NCBI GenBank assembly: GCA_009694215.1 | Contig: SHVN01000009.1 | Span: forward strand, 1 to 50,111 | Reading direction: 5' to 3' | From: Xanthobacteraceae bacterium | GTDB taxonomy: Bacteria > Pseudomonadota > Alphaproteobacteria > Rhizobiales > Xanthobacteraceae | Length of the DNA stretch: 50,111 nucleotides | In this document: positions 28,498 through 37,149 of the stretch, one piece after another | Numbering within the stretch: position 1 is the first letter of the stretch | Layout: the number at the start of each line of letters is the position of its first letter | Position numbers and translations under genes: made by a program | The notes under the pieces: generated by a model | Told to the model about the DNA's origin: nothing | What the model saw: only the letters and a program-made list of their open reading frames with translations | Database searches by the model: none

Positions 28498-29760
28498 GTG
28501 CACGTCATTATCGTCGGCGGCGGAATTTCCGGGCTGTCGCTGGCGCTGAGCCTGCAACAGATCGGCGTGCCGTGCCGGGTCTATGATGCGGTGCCGAGGC
28601 TGAGCCCGCTGGGCTACGGCATCAACCTGCAGCCCAACGCCATCCGCGAGCTGACGGCGCTCGGCCTGGGCGAACAGCTCGCGGCGGCCGGCATCGTCAC
28701 GAAAGAGCTCGCCTTCTACAACAAGCACGGCCAGCTGATCTGGACCGAGCCGCGCGGCCGCGCCGCGGGCTACCGTTGGCCGCAGATTTCCATCTCGCGC
28801 GGCGAGTTGCACCGGATCCTGCTCGCCGCGATCCACGAGCGGCTGGGCGCGGACGCGGTCGTGACCGGCCATCGCCTGACCGATTTCGCGGAGCGCGGCG
28901 AAAAGGTGGTCGCACGCTTCGCCGATCCGTCGGGCAGGCCCGCGGGCGAGGCCGAGGGCGGCATCCTCGTCGGCGCCGACGGCATCCACTCCGCCGTGCG
29001 GCAGCATTTCTACAGAGGCGAGAAGGCGGTGTTCGACGGCTATCTGCACTATCGCGGGATCGTCGAGGCCGCGCCCTATCTCACCGGCGCGTCGATGGCG
29101 GTGGTCGGCCACCGCACCCATCGCGCGATCCTCTATCCGGTGATGCAGCGGCCGGGCGGCAAGGTGATGATCAACTGGCTCGCCTATACGAAAATCCCGC
29201 CGGGCTCGCCGCCGCTGGAGGCCTGGGACACCGCGGCCGACAAAGCGGCTTGCGTCGGCCAGTACAAGGGCTGGACCTACCCCTGGCTCGATGTGCACGG
29301 GTTGTTCGCCGCCACTCCGGCCGAGCACGTCCTGCAACTGCCGAACGTCGACCGCGATCCGATCCCGCGCTGGAGTTTCGGCCGCGTCACCCTGATCGGC
29401 GACGCGGCGCATCCGATGCAGCCGGTCGGCGCCCAGGCGGGCTCGCAGGCGGTGGTGGACGGCCGGGTGCTGGCTGCCTCGCTGATGGCGGTGCGCGATC
29501 CGGCCGAAGCGCTGATGCGCTACCAGAACGAGCGGATCGCGGCGATGAACGACATGATTATCAGGAATCGCAATCTCGGCCTGGAGTCGATCCTGCAGAC
29601 GGCGGAGGAGCGCGCGCCTCAGGGCTTTGCGCACATCCATGACGTGCTGTCCCAGGAGGAACTGGAGCACACCGCGCTGAGCTTCAAGAAGGCGGCGGGC
29701 TTCGACGTCGAGACCGTCAACAGCCGCCGTTCGTTTGTCGATCTGCCCGCGCCGGGCTAG
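28498..29760 (+). CDS. FAD-dependent aromatic-type monooxygenase
   Basis: A 420-residue group A flavin monooxygenase like salicylate or 6-hydroxynicotinate hydroxylases. The N-terminal Rossmann motif is VIIVGGGISGLSLALSLQQ, the DG motif is ILVGADGIHSAVRQHF, and the GD motif VTLIGDAAHPMQPVGAQAGS contacts FAD ribose. It would use NAD(P)H and oxygen to hydroxylate a small ring compound in the cytoplasm. Start GTG at 28498 with TGAGG seven bases before. Second gene after a Bug protein. Its stop lies in a CTAG shared with the converging gene at 29757. Substrate unknown. Confidence 0.9.
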   Translation: MHVIIVGGGISGLSLALSLQQIGVPCRVYDAVPRLSPLGYGINLQPNAIRELTALGLGEQLAAAGIVTKELAFYNKHGQLIWTEPRGRAAGYRWPQISISRGELHRILLAAIHERLGADAVVTGHRLTDFAERGEKVVARFADPSGRPAGEAEGGILVGADGIHSAVRQHFYRGEKAVFDGYLHYRGIVEAAPYLTGASMAVVGHRTHRAILYPVMQRPGGKVMINWLAYTKIPPGSPPLEAWDTAADKAACVGQYKGWTYPWLDVHGLFAATPAEHVLQLPNVDRDPIPRWSFGRVTLIGDAAHPMQPVGAQAGSQAVVDGRVLAASLMAVRDPAEALMRYQNERIAAMNDMIIRNRNLGLESILQTAEERAPQGFAHIHDVLSQEELEHTALSFKKAAGFDVETVNSRRSFVDLPAPG

Positions 29761-30149
29761 TAGACCCTGTGCCTGTCGAACGCCCGGTAGTGGCGGGACG
29801 ATGCGCGGCCGGCGCTTGGGGCCTCGGATAGCGGCTCATCGTCGAAGCTTTGTCCGCCTGCAACGGCCTGCGCCTTTTCCTTGGCGACGGCGGCATAGTT
29901 CGGCGGCCCCGACATGTCGAAGGCGGGCGTCGCGGCGCGATAGGGCATGGGGTCGGGGCGCGCCACCATGGCCTCGAACGTCGTCCGCTCCCGCGGCGCC
30001 GTGATGCGCTGGTCGGTGCTGCCCTGGGTGATGGCGGGCCCGATCACCCAGGTTCCAATGAACATGCCGACGGCGACCGCCGCCATCGCAACCATGATCG
30101 GTTCGGAACGGAAGGTCGAACTCTGCGGCAGGTGGGTCGGGAAGCGCAT
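29757..30149 (-). CDS. Hypothetical single-pass membrane protein
   Basis: About 130 residues of no recognised family. One transmembrane segment (MVAMAAVAVGMFIGTWVIGP) lies near residues 20-40, followed by a polar, proline-rich tail ending FDRHRVY. I placed the start at 30149 (MRFPTHLPQSS); a TTG at 30206 would add 19 residues that look like leader. The frame has normal high-GC codon bias and no disruption. It lies downstream of the secreted protein gene at 30248 and converges on the monooxygenase. Probably part of the backbone between carA and carB. Confidence 0.55.
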   Translation of the reverse strand: MRFPTHLPQSSTFRSEPIMVAMAAVAVGMFIGTWVIGPAITQGSTDQRITAPRERTTFEAMVARPDPMPYRAATPAFDMSGPPNYAAVAKEKAQAVAGGQSFDDEPLSEAPSAGRASSRHYRAFDRHRVY

Positions 30150-30247
30150 GCGTGTCGCCGGGATGGAAAACGCCCGGTGCGGCGCGGTGTTCCCTTGGGC
30201 GCGCAAGACTCTGCGCGGCCGGCGGCCTCAAATTCCGCCATTCCGGC

Positions 30248-30952
30248 TCAGATCTGCGAAGCGGCCTGCTCCAGCCCGATCACGCGCGCGAGCTTGCGGA
30301 CTTCGCTCTTCTGGTCTTCGCGCAGCCGCATCAGCAGCGGCATGGCCGCCCAGATCAGCTTCTGCACTTCGGGGCTGTTGACGTCGATGTTCACCTTGCC
30401 GCTGTGCGTCGGCTTCATGCTGCCGCGCAGATGCGTGCGTGCAACGTCGCGAAGGGCGGACTCGACCGCGGGCCAGTACTCGGCCTGGTCGGAGGTCAGG
30501 CGCAGCCGGCCTTTCAGACCGGTGATCTGTCCGGCGTCGAGCAGCCCGCTCGACGCCGGCGGGGCCGGCGGCGGAGGCAGCCGCTTCGGCTTGTCGGCGG
30601 GCTTGTCCTGCGGCAGCGGCACGGCGGCTTGTTTCGGCTCGGCGGGAATGACAGGCGCCGCGGCGATCGCCGGATTGGCGGGGCGGCCGGGATCGAAATC
30701 GGGCGATGCGGAGGCCAGGGTATAGGCCGGCTGGCTTGCGATGGAGGTCAGCGCGGCCTGGACCTTGAGCCTGCAGGACTTGGCCGCCCGGTTGGAGATT
30801 TGCGGTTCAGCAAGGTCGGGCGCGGTCTGATCGGCCGCCATGGCCCGGCTCGTGCGCTGGGCGAAAGCGCTGTAGCCCGCGAGCGTGACCGCGGCGGCGC
30901 TAAGGACGATAAAGGAAACGACTTTGCGATTGGACAAGCGATCACTCCCCAC
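30248..30952 (-). CDS. Hypothetical secreted protein with LTxxQ-like helix region
   Basis: A 229-234 residue exported protein. It opens with a signal peptide (KVVSFIVLSAAAVTLAGYSA, cleavage near AFA). A proline-rich linker (PKRLPPPPAPPASS) then leads to a helical C-terminal part with GRLRLTSDQAEYWPAVESAL, reminiscent of the LTxxQ motif of Spy/CpxP-type periplasmic proteins. The start may be GTG 30952 or, better, TTG 30937, which has GGGGAG at correct spacing. A chaperone-like or envelope-stress role is only a suggestion. It is found on the same strand as carA, downstream of the methyltransferase gene. Confidence 0.65.
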   Translation of the reverse strand: MGSDRLSNRKVVSFIVLSAAAVTLAGYSAFAQRTSRAMAADQTAPDLAEPQISNRAAKSCRLKVQAALTSIASQPAYTLASASPDFDPGRPANPAIAAAPVIPAEPKQAAVPLPQDKPADKPKRLPPPPAPPASSGLLDAGQITGLKGRLRLTSDQAEYWPAVESALRDVARTHLRGSMKPTHSGKVNIDVNSPEVQKLIWAAMPLLMRLREDQKSEVRKLARVIGLEQAASQI

Positions 30953-31044
30953 GCGAATGGAACCAGCACACCGCCTTGTCGCAAAGTCAGATTAATATCG
31001 GCTTAACCATACAGGGCCGGCGGGTTCCCGCGCCGGGCCCGCGA

Positions 31045-31740
31045 TCAGCGTGCGCGTCCCAGGAACGTCATTCGCCTGTCATTGTGGCCGATGTTTGAGC
31101 GCGCCCGCTCCGCCAGGAATCCCGCGGCTTCGAGCCTGGCGACAATCTCGGCCTCATCATAGCGCGCAAGGCCCAGCGATTTGCGAAGCCGCCAGTAGTC
31201 GGAGAAATAGGTGCGGACGAGGCCGCGCAGCGCGCCGACGAAAAAGCCTTCCTTGCGGCCGAACCGGAGCAGCGCCCGCGCGTCGGCAATCGCTGAGGTC
31301 TTGCGCGGGATCACGTCGCCTATGACCAGCAGCCCGCCCGGCTTGAGCAGGCGTCGGAACATCTTGAGCAGCGCGTCGGTTTCCCGCGGGCTCAGGTATT
31401 GCGTTACCGAATGAATGACGATGACGTCCATCGACTGCGCCGGCATCACCGCGACGTCCTCGGGCTTGCGCACCGCGATTCTGGGGTTGCCGGCAAAGCG
31501 CGCGCCGAGCTTTCCGCGCACGTTCGGCGCCGGCTCGCAGAGGATCAGCCGCGCAACCGGCTCCGCCACCCGGTCCGCCGCCAGCGCTGCGCCGCAGCCG
31601 TAGTCGAGCATGGTGCCGCCGGCCGGCGCGTAGGGGCGGATGTCCTCGGCGATGCGCCGGAAGTGCGCGGCCTCGTGGCGGGCGTTCACATAGATCGAGT
31701 GCTTGGAGTCCCAGAATTCGATCCAGTCTGACGCGGACAT
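31045..31740 (-). CDS. Class I SAM-dependent methyltransferase
   Basis: A 231-residue methyltransferase. Motif I is GGTMLDYGCGAALAADRVAE, the acidic end of strand 2 is LILCEPAP, motif III-like PGGLLVIGDVIPRKT is intact, and MDVIVIHSVTQYLSP gives motif II. The closing stretch (RRMTFLGRAR) is often seen in small-molecule methyltransferases. Substrate unknown. Begins 13 bases after the cupin gene on the same strand and so is probably translated from the same transcript. Confidence 0.85.
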   Translation of the reverse strand: MSASDWIEFWDSKHSIYVNARHEAAHFRRIAEDIRPYAPAGGTMLDYGCGAALAADRVAEPVARLILCEPAPNVRGKLGARFAGNPRIAVRKPEDVAVMPAQSMDVIVIHSVTQYLSPRETDALLKMFRRLLKPGGLLVIGDVIPRKTSAIADARALLRFGRKEGFFVGALRGLVRTYFSDYWRLRKSLGLARYDEAEIVARLEAAGFLAERARSNIGHNDRRMTFLGRAR

Positions 31741-31753
31741 GAGACCTTGCTTC

Positions 31754-32281
31754 TCAGGTTTGCCAGAGCCGCAGCAGCGGGCCCTGCTTGCCGAACACCG
31801 GATCGGATTCGGGCAGCGGCACCCGCGGGATCGTCTGCAGCGCCTTGGCGTGCTCGCCCTTGCTGCCGCGGCAGAGGTCGTACTTACCGGTCTTGGGATA
31901 GGTGCCGATCACCATGAGGTCGGAGCTCGCCCACAGGCATTGATGGCCGGTGCCGACCGGCAGCACCACGACGTCGCCCTGCGCGATCTCGATCTCGACG
32001 CCCTTGTTGCCGCCGAAGCGCACCTTGGCGCGGCCCCGCGCGACGCCCATGCCCTCGTGAATCATCGAATGATAATGGACGTAGGGGTAGATGCCGTTGC
32101 GCCAGACGTCGCCCCAGCCGTTCTCGCGAAACAGCTTCTCGATCACCGGCTCCGGGTCGGCCGCGCCAATCAGATCGATGACGTGGCGATAGACCACGAA
32201 CGGCAGGCTCGGGTTGTTGGGCACCGAGCCGTCGTCGGTGAACATGAAGGCCTGGGGCTCGGGCGGCTTCGTGTTGGGCAT
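31754..32281 (-). CDS. Cupin domain protein
   Basis: A 175-residue cupin of the YjlB-like type. Metal-ligand candidates are the histidines of YPYVHYHSMIHEGMGV and, 40 residues on, His in LPVGTGHQCL, separated by GDVVVLPV, the second cupin motif. A single beta-barrel, cytoplasmic, with no signal peptide. Members of this group are poorly characterised; a dioxygenase or isomerase role is possible. Located 65 bases after carA on the same strand, with the methyltransferase gene following. Confidence 0.8.
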   Translation of the reverse strand: MPNTKPPEPQAFMFTDDGSVPNNPSLPFVVYRHVIDLIGAADPEPVIEKLFRENGWGDVWRNGIYPYVHYHSMIHEGMGVARGRAKVRFGGNKGVEIEIAQGDVVVLPVGTGHQCLWASSDLMVIGTYPKTGKYDLCRGSKGEHAKALQTIPRVPLPESDPVFGKQGPLLRLWQT

Positions 32282-32346
32282 CGAATGGACCCGGCGGACG
32301 GATGAGTTACTCTACAGGAACGCGCCCCGAGGCGTCCTGCACGGAC

Positions 32347-33543
32347 TTACGCCGCGCGCGCCTTGCGCGACCGCATCAGCTCGACGAAGCGCGTGAAGAG
32401 GTAGTGGCTGTCGCGCGGGCCCGGCGAGGCCTCGGGGTGGTACTGCACCGAGAACACCGGCCGATCCTTCAGCGCGATGCCGCAGTTGGAGCCGTCGAAC
32501 AGCGAGACATGGGTCTGCTCGACGTTCTTCGGCAGGCTGTTCTTGTCCACCGCGAAGCCGTGGTTCATCGAGGTGATCTCGACCTTGCCGGTGGTCATGT
32601 CCTGCACCGGATGGTTGGCGCCGTGGTGGCCCTGGCGCATCTTCATGGTCTTACCGCCAACCGCGATGCCGAGCATCTGGTGGCCGAGGCAGATGCCGAA
32701 GGTCGGCGTGCCGGAGTCGATCAGCTTTTTGATCACCGGCACGGCGTATTGCCCGGTCGCCGCCGGATCGCCGGGGCCGTTCGACAGGAACACGCCGTCG
32801 GGTTTGAGCGCGAAAATGTCCTCGGCCGAGGTATTGGCCGGCACCACGGTCACCTTGCAGCCGGCGCTGGCCAGGAGCCGCAGGATGTTGCGCTTGATGC
32901 CATAGTCGAGCGCGACCACGTGGAATTCCGGATTCTCCAGCCGGCCGTAGCCCTTGCCCCACTGCCACGGCGTCTCGTCCCAGGAAAACCGCTGCCCGCT
33001 CGTCACCATCGGCACGAGGTCCATGCCAATGAGGCCCGGCCATTCGCGGGCTTCCTTCTTCAGCGCGTCGAGATCGAATTTGCCGGAGGCATCGTGGGCG
33101 ATCACCGCGTTGGGCATGCCCTTTTCGCGGATGAGCGCAGTCAGCGCGCGGGTGTCGAGGCCGCAGAGCCCGATGATGCCGCAGGCGCGCAGCCATTGGT
33201 CGAGATGTCGGGTGGCGCGATAGCTCGAGGGCTGGGTGATGTCGGTGCGTAGGATGACGCCGCGGGCCCCCGGCGTCGCCGCCATGTTGACGGTCTCGAT
33301 GTCCTCTTCGTTGGTGCCGACGTTGCCGATGTGCGGGAAGGTGAAGGTGATGATCTGTCCGGCATAGGAGGGATCGGTGAGGATTTCCTCATAGCCCGTC
33401 ATCGCCGTGTTGAAGCAGACCTCGCCGACCGCGAGGCCCGTTGCGCCGAGGCCGAATCCCTCCAGCACGGTGCCGTCCGCCAGCACCAGGAGCGCGGTGG
33501 GTTTCCGCTCGATCCAGCCGGAATCGTCTTGTTTGGATCTCAT
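32347..33543 (-). CDS. carA: Carbamoyl-phosphate synthase small chain CarA
   Basis: A 398-residue glutaminase subunit that supplies ammonia to CarB. The N-terminal CPSase domain has TALLVLADGTVLEGFGLGA and FPHIGNVGTNEED. The class I glutamine amidotransferase domain has the oxyanion block FLSNGPGDP, the nucleophile in TFGICLGHQMLG, and the His/Glu of the triad in VQYHPEASPGP. All catalytic residues are present. It diverges from the YqeY-like gene at 33636. carB is on the same strand 10 kb downstream, and between them lie cupin, methyltransferase, envelope genes and two Bug operons. Confidence 0.98.
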   Translation of the reverse strand: MRSKQDDSGWIERKPTALLVLADGTVLEGFGLGATGLAVGEVCFNTAMTGYEEILTDPSYAGQIITFTFPHIGNVGTNEEDIETVNMAATPGARGVILRTDITQPSSYRATRHLDQWLRACGIIGLCGLDTRALTALIREKGMPNAVIAHDASGKFDLDALKKEAREWPGLIGMDLVPMVTSGQRFSWDETPWQWGKGYGRLENPEFHVVALDYGIKRNILRLLASAGCKVTVVPANTSAEDIFALKPDGVFLSNGPGDPAATGQYAVPVIKKLIDSGTPTFGICLGHQMLGIAVGGKTMKMRQGHHGANHPVQDMTTGKVEITSMNHGFAVDKNSLPKNVEQTHVSLFDGSNCGIALKDRPVFSVQYHPEASPGPRDSHYLFTRFVELMRSRKARAA

Positions 33544-33635
33544 ATGGGGCCTAGATAGGCCTCCCGGCCGCCGCCGTCAAAGGTTGCGGGCGTCATGTGA
33601 ACAGTCGGTTTTTTCCGAGCCGGAAGGGGGTTCCC

Positions 33636-34094
33636 GTGCTGCGCGACAACATCAACAACGCCGTGAAGGAGGCGATGAAGGCGCGCGACGAGCGCCGCGT
33701 CTCCACGCTCCGCATGATGAATGCCTCGATCAAGAACGCCGACATCGCCGCGCGCGGGGAGGGGAAGGAACCCCTGAACGAGGCGGATCTGATGTCGCTG
33801 TTCCAGAAGATGATCAAGCAGCGCCAGGAATCGGCCGAGCTCTACGACAAGGGCGGGCGCGCCGAGCTCGCCGCGGCCGAGCGCGCCGAGATCGAGATCA
33901 TCACCGCCTACCTGCCGCAGCAGATGTCCGACGTGGAGGCGGGTTCCGCCATTTCTGCGCTGCTGCGGGAGATCAACGCCGAGACCATGAAGGACATGGG
34001 CCGCGCCATGGCCGCGCTCAAGGAGCGCTTCGCTGGCAAGATGGATTTCGGCAAGGCCAGCGGCAAGATCAAGGAACTGCTGAACAAGAAGTGA
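33636..34094 (+). CDS. GatB/YqeY domain-containing protein
   Basis: A 152-residue YqeY-family protein, related to the tRNA-binding tail of GatB/GatE amidotransferases. It opens LRDNINNAVKEAMKARDERR, has VSTLRMMNASIKNADIAARG and ends KMDFGKASGKIKELLNKK. Start is GTG 33636 with GGAAGGGGG before it. In related genomes this gene lies between carA and dnaG, which fits here: carA is divergent and dnaG is 11 kb downstream on the same strand. Exact role unproven. Confidence 0.9.
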   Translation: MLRDNINNAVKEAMKARDERRVSTLRMMNASIKNADIAARGEGKEPLNEADLMSLFQKMIKQRQESAELYDKGGRAELAAAERAEIEIITAYLPQQMSDVEAGSAISALLREINAETMKDMGRAMAALKERFAGKMDFGKASGKIKELLNKK

Positions 34095-34147
34095 CGCGGT
34101 TCCGGGCGGAGTGGTTTCGCTCCGGATTCCACCACCCGCCGCCGTCA

Positions 34148-34167
34148 CCCCCGGGCTTGACCCGGGG
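34148..34167. repeat. Short palindrome CCCCGGG-N5-CCCGGGG
   Basis: CCCCCGGGCTTGACCCGGGG, a common rhizobial spacer palindrome, lies between the converging YqeY-like and hydrolase genes. It may act as a bidirectional transcript end. No T-run. Confidence 0.5.
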
Positions 34168-34220
34168 TCCATGAAGCGGCTCGCCACGGCCAGCCTTACG
34201 AGGCTGCGCCAAGGCGCGCG

Positions 34221-35024
34221 TCACGCCACCTGGATCAGGATGTCCGTCAGTTCCTGCGGTTGATCCACCATCGCGTCGTGGCCGGCGGTCATCTCGAAGG
34301 TCTTCCACGCCGAATTGGGCTTGTACTTCTCCAGCGCCGCGTCGAACGCCACGCTCGGATAGCCCTTGGCGCGCACGTAGGATTTCCTGGCGATCTTGTC
34401 GCGCGCGCCGGTGATCGCGATTTTGTCGGTCAGAGTCGCAATCGGATGCGGCGTGCACTTGGCGTCCACCCAGGCGCGGTCCTTCTCGTTGACGCGGAAC
34501 ACAGCGGCCGGCACGGCTTTGAGCGAATGATCGCCGCGGCCCTGCGCCGCCGCGATCGCGTCCTTCACCGGCTGCGAGGCGGTCGCCGCAAGGCTTTCGC
34601 CGTTCTCCGGCACGAAGGCGTCCAGGAACACGATCGAGCCGATCTTCGGCGCGAGCTTCTCCGCCACGCCGCTGATGATGATGCCGCCGTAGGAATGACC
34701 GACCAGCACGATGTCGGACAGGTTTTCCCATTCGACGAAATTGACGATGTCGGTGATGTGGGTCGCGAGGTTGATGTCCTTGCTCAAGAGATGCGAGCAG
34801 GAGCCGAGCCCGGTCATCGTCGGCGCGAACACCTTGTGCCCCTTCTTCTCCAGCGCGTCGGACACCCGCCGCCAGCACCAGCCGCCGTGCCAGGCGCCGT
34901 GCACCAGCACGAAGGTCTTGCCGGCCGCCTGCGCCGCCGCGGGTGCTCCGCCGGTTGCCGCCAATGCGCCGGCGGCTATTGCGCCGAGCACTCCGCGACG
35001 TGTTGCTTCAGTATTTGTCGTCAT
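34221..35024 (-). CDS. Exported alpha/beta hydrolase (MES/HNL-like)
   Basis: A 267-residue alpha/beta-hydrolase close to plant methylesterases and hydroxynitrile lyases. A twin-arginine signal (ATRRGVLGAIAAGALAATGG) indicates export. The opening strand is TFVLVHGAWHGGWCWRRV. The nucleophile is Ser111 in VLVGHSYGGIII, the probable acid lies in VFLDAFVPENGE, and the histidine in TAGHDAMVDQP near residue 251. The reaction would be hydrolysis of a small ester. It is the second of two tandem exported paralogues (34221 and 35041), separated by 16 bases; a cytoplasmic relative is at 44200. Substrate unknown. Confidence 0.88.
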   Translation of the reverse strand: MTTNTEATRRGVLGAIAAGALAATGGAPAAAQAAGKTFVLVHGAWHGGWCWRRVSDALEKKGHKVFAPTMTGLGSCSHLLSKDINLATHITDIVNFVEWENLSDIVLVGHSYGGIIISGVAEKLAPKIGSIVFLDAFVPENGESLAATASQPVKDAIAAAQGRGDHSLKAVPAAVFRVNEKDRAWVDAKCTPHPIATLTDKIAITGARDKIARKSYVRAKGYPSVAFDAALEKYKPNSAWKTFEMTAGHDAMVDQPQELTDILIQVA

Positions 35025-35040
35025 GTAGCCCTCCCGATGT

Positions 35041-35853
35041 TCATGAAATCTGCAGCAGAATGTCCACCAGCCATTCCGGCGCGTCGACCATGACGTCGTG
35101 ACCGGCGGCGGTCGTTTCGAATGTCTTCCAGGTTTTGTCGGCCTTGCATTCCGCCAGCGCCTTGTCGAAGGCGGGCTGCGGATATTTCGGCGCGCGGATG
35201 TAGGTCTTCTTCGCGATCTTTTCGCGCGCGCCGGTGAGTTTGATAGGCTGGGTCGCGACGCCGTTCGGCTGATCGGTCAGCTTGGACGCAACCCAGGCTT
35301 GATCCTTTTCGTTGACGCCGAACGCCGACGGCGGCGGCTCTTTGCGGCCCGGAGTTCCCTTCGCCACGGCCTCCTCCATCGCCTTGCGGCTGAACTCGGA
35401 GGCGTAGTCGACGCCCTTTTGTCCGTTCTCGGGCTTGAAGGCGTCGAGCCATACGATCGACGACACCCGGTCGCCGATCTGCTCGAGCGCGCCCGACGAC
35501 GGCCAACCGCCGTATGAGTGAGCGACGAGGCATATGTCCTTGAGCTCTTCCCATTTGATCAGGTTGACGATGTCCGCGATGTGGGTGTCGAGCACCACGT
35601 CCTTGCTCAACAGATGCGAGCGGTCTGCAAGTCCGGTCAGCGTCGGCGAATAGACCTTATGGCCCTTGGCCTCCAGCAAGTCCGCCACCCGTCGCCAGCA
35701 CCAGCCGCCGTGCCAGGCGCCGTGAATGAGCACAAAGGTCTTGCGCGCCGAGGCCTGCGCCATCGCTGGCGTGCCGCCGGGCGCTGTTACGCCAACGCCG
35801 AGCGCCGCGCTCGCCATCGCTGAGCGGCGTGTCATGCCGTCAATGTCGGACAT
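35041..35853 (-). CDS. Exported alpha/beta hydrolase (MES/HNL-like), paralogue
   Basis: A 270-residue tandem paralogue of the preceding hydrolase. Tat-type signal MTRRSAMASAALGVGVTA. Core strand TFVLIHGAWHGGWCWRRV. The nucleophile elbow is CLVAHSYGGWP, giving Ser113, with Ala where the relatives have Gly before His; the late histidine is in AAGHDVMVDAPEWLV. Start 35853 (MSDIDGMTRRS) has GGAGGAAACA before it. The tandem pair probably shares a transcript. Its spacer to the divergent Bug gene is 231 bases, so a shared regulator is possible. Confidence 0.88.
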   Translation of the reverse strand: MSDIDGMTRRSAMASAALGVGVTAPGGTPAMAQASARKTFVLIHGAWHGGWCWRRVADLLEAKGHKVYSPTLTGLADRSHLLSKDVVLDTHIADIVNLIKWEELKDICLVAHSYGGWPSSGALEQIGDRVSSIVWLDAFKPENGQKGVDYASEFSRKAMEEAVAKGTPGRKEPPPSAFGVNEKDQAWVASKLTDQPNGVATQPIKLTGAREKIAKKTYIRAPKYPQPAFDKALAECKADKTWKTFETTAAGHDVMVDAPEWLVDILLQIS

Positions 35854-36084
35854 TGTTTCCTCCCCCCAACCTTGCAGCGGGTTCATCCGCCTTGAATGCC
35901 CGCAGTATAGAAGCAATCGACACGCCGTCGCTTTACATTCTCGTGTGCGCCGCCGCACAAGTTGGGCAACTGCCCGCTAGGCAAGCTTCCCGGACTTCGG
36001 CACACTTGGTCTCAACAACCTTGCATTCGACAACAACTCGCGCGGAGCGCGCCGCGCGCCGCGAGAACAGGGAGGAAGCACGGT
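35854..36084. promoter_or_regulatory. Divergent spacer, hydrolase pair / Bug operon
   Basis: A 231-base intergenic region that must carry both promoters. A dyad GGGCA-AC-TGCCC lies at about 35965-35976. Otherwise no strong signal. Confidence 0.35.
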
Positions 36085-37050
36085 ATGCGCCGCATCGCCA
36101 TCGCCGCCATCGCGATCCTGGTCTGGCTTGCGCCGGTCGCGCCCGCGCCGGCGCAGGACTATCCGGCGCGGCCGGTGCGCATCATCATCCCGCTCGGCCC
36201 CGGCGGCGGCGGCGATATCTTCACGCGCCTCCTCGCTGAGGAATTGCAGAAGCGCCTGGGCCAGCCGTTCATTGTCGAGAACCGCGCCGGCGGCGGGCTC
36301 AACATCGGCACGCGCGCCTGCGCCGAGGCCGCGCCCGACGGCTACACCTTCTGCGTGCTCTCCGGCGAGCCCGTCGTCTACAACCAGTTCACCTTCAAGA
36401 ACCTGCCGTACAATCCGGAGAAGGATTTCGAGCCGGTCATCAACCTGTTCATCAACGCAAATGCGCTGGTCGCCAACGCCTCGCTCAATGTCAAAACCAT
36501 TCCGCAATTGGTTGCGCTGGCGAAGTCCAAGCCTGGCACGCTGAGTTACGGCACGTTCTCGTTCATGCTGGTGTATTTCATGGACAAGCTGAACAAGGAC
36601 AACGGCATCGACATCGTCCGGGTGCCGTTCCGCAGCGGCAACGAGATGGTCAACGCGGTGATGGCCGGATCGACGCCGATCGTGTTCCTCGGCCTCGCCA
36701 ACATGATCGGCCAGATCAAGAGCGGCCAGTTCAACGGCATCGCGCTCAACTCCACCAAGCGTTCGCCGCTGTTCCCCGACATCCCGACCCTGCTGGAGGC
36801 GACCGGCGAGGATTACCCGCCGCCGTGGTTCGGCCTGTTCGCGCCGGCCGGCACGCCCGCCCCGATCGTCGACAAGATCCACGCCGAGGTGACGCGCATC
36901 TGCGCCGAGCCCGCCTTCCGGCAGAAGAATTTCATCGACCGCGCGGTCGAGCCGGCGACCGGCCCGCGCGAGGAGTTCAAGAAATTCATCGCCGACAACC
37001 GCGCCTTCGCCGCGCGGGTGGCGAGGGAAACCGGCATGCAGCCGCAGTGA
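36085..37050 (+). CDS. Bug/TctC-family binding protein, Cys-pair subgroup
   Basis: A 321-residue periplasmic binding protein. Signal MRRIAIAAIAILVWLAPVAP with cleavage near APAQ. Mature part starts QDYPARPVRIIIPLGPGGGG and has ENRAGGGLNIGTRACAEA and PDGYTFCVL. Cys79 and Cys90 lie either side of the PDGYT motif, a spacing of 11 shared with the proteins at 41310 and 42341 only. In an oxidising periplasm they could form a disulfide. First of a three-gene unit with 37150 and 38149. Start ATG 36085 follows GGGAGGA. Confidence 0.9.
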   Translation: MRRIAIAAIAILVWLAPVAPAPAQDYPARPVRIIIPLGPGGGGDIFTRLLAEELQKRLGQPFIVENRAGGGLNIGTRACAEAAPDGYTFCVLSGEPVVYNQFTFKNLPYNPEKDFEPVINLFINANALVANASLNVKTIPQLVALAKSKPGTLSYGTFSFMLVYFMDKLNKDNGIDIVRVPFRSGNEMVNAVMAGSTPIVFLGLANMIGQIKSGQFNGIALNSTKRSPLFPDIPTLLEATGEDYPPPWFGLFAPAGTPAPIVDKIHAEVTRICAEPAFRQKNFIDRAVEPATGPREEFKKFIADNRAFAARVARETGMQPQ

Positions 37051-37149
37051 GCGGGAGGCCAGGATCGCGGTGACGTGACGCTCGCTCGCAAAACAACAAC
37101 CATGTATGGTGCGGTCCAAATTCGCCTGCAAATTTTCCGGGAGGAAATC

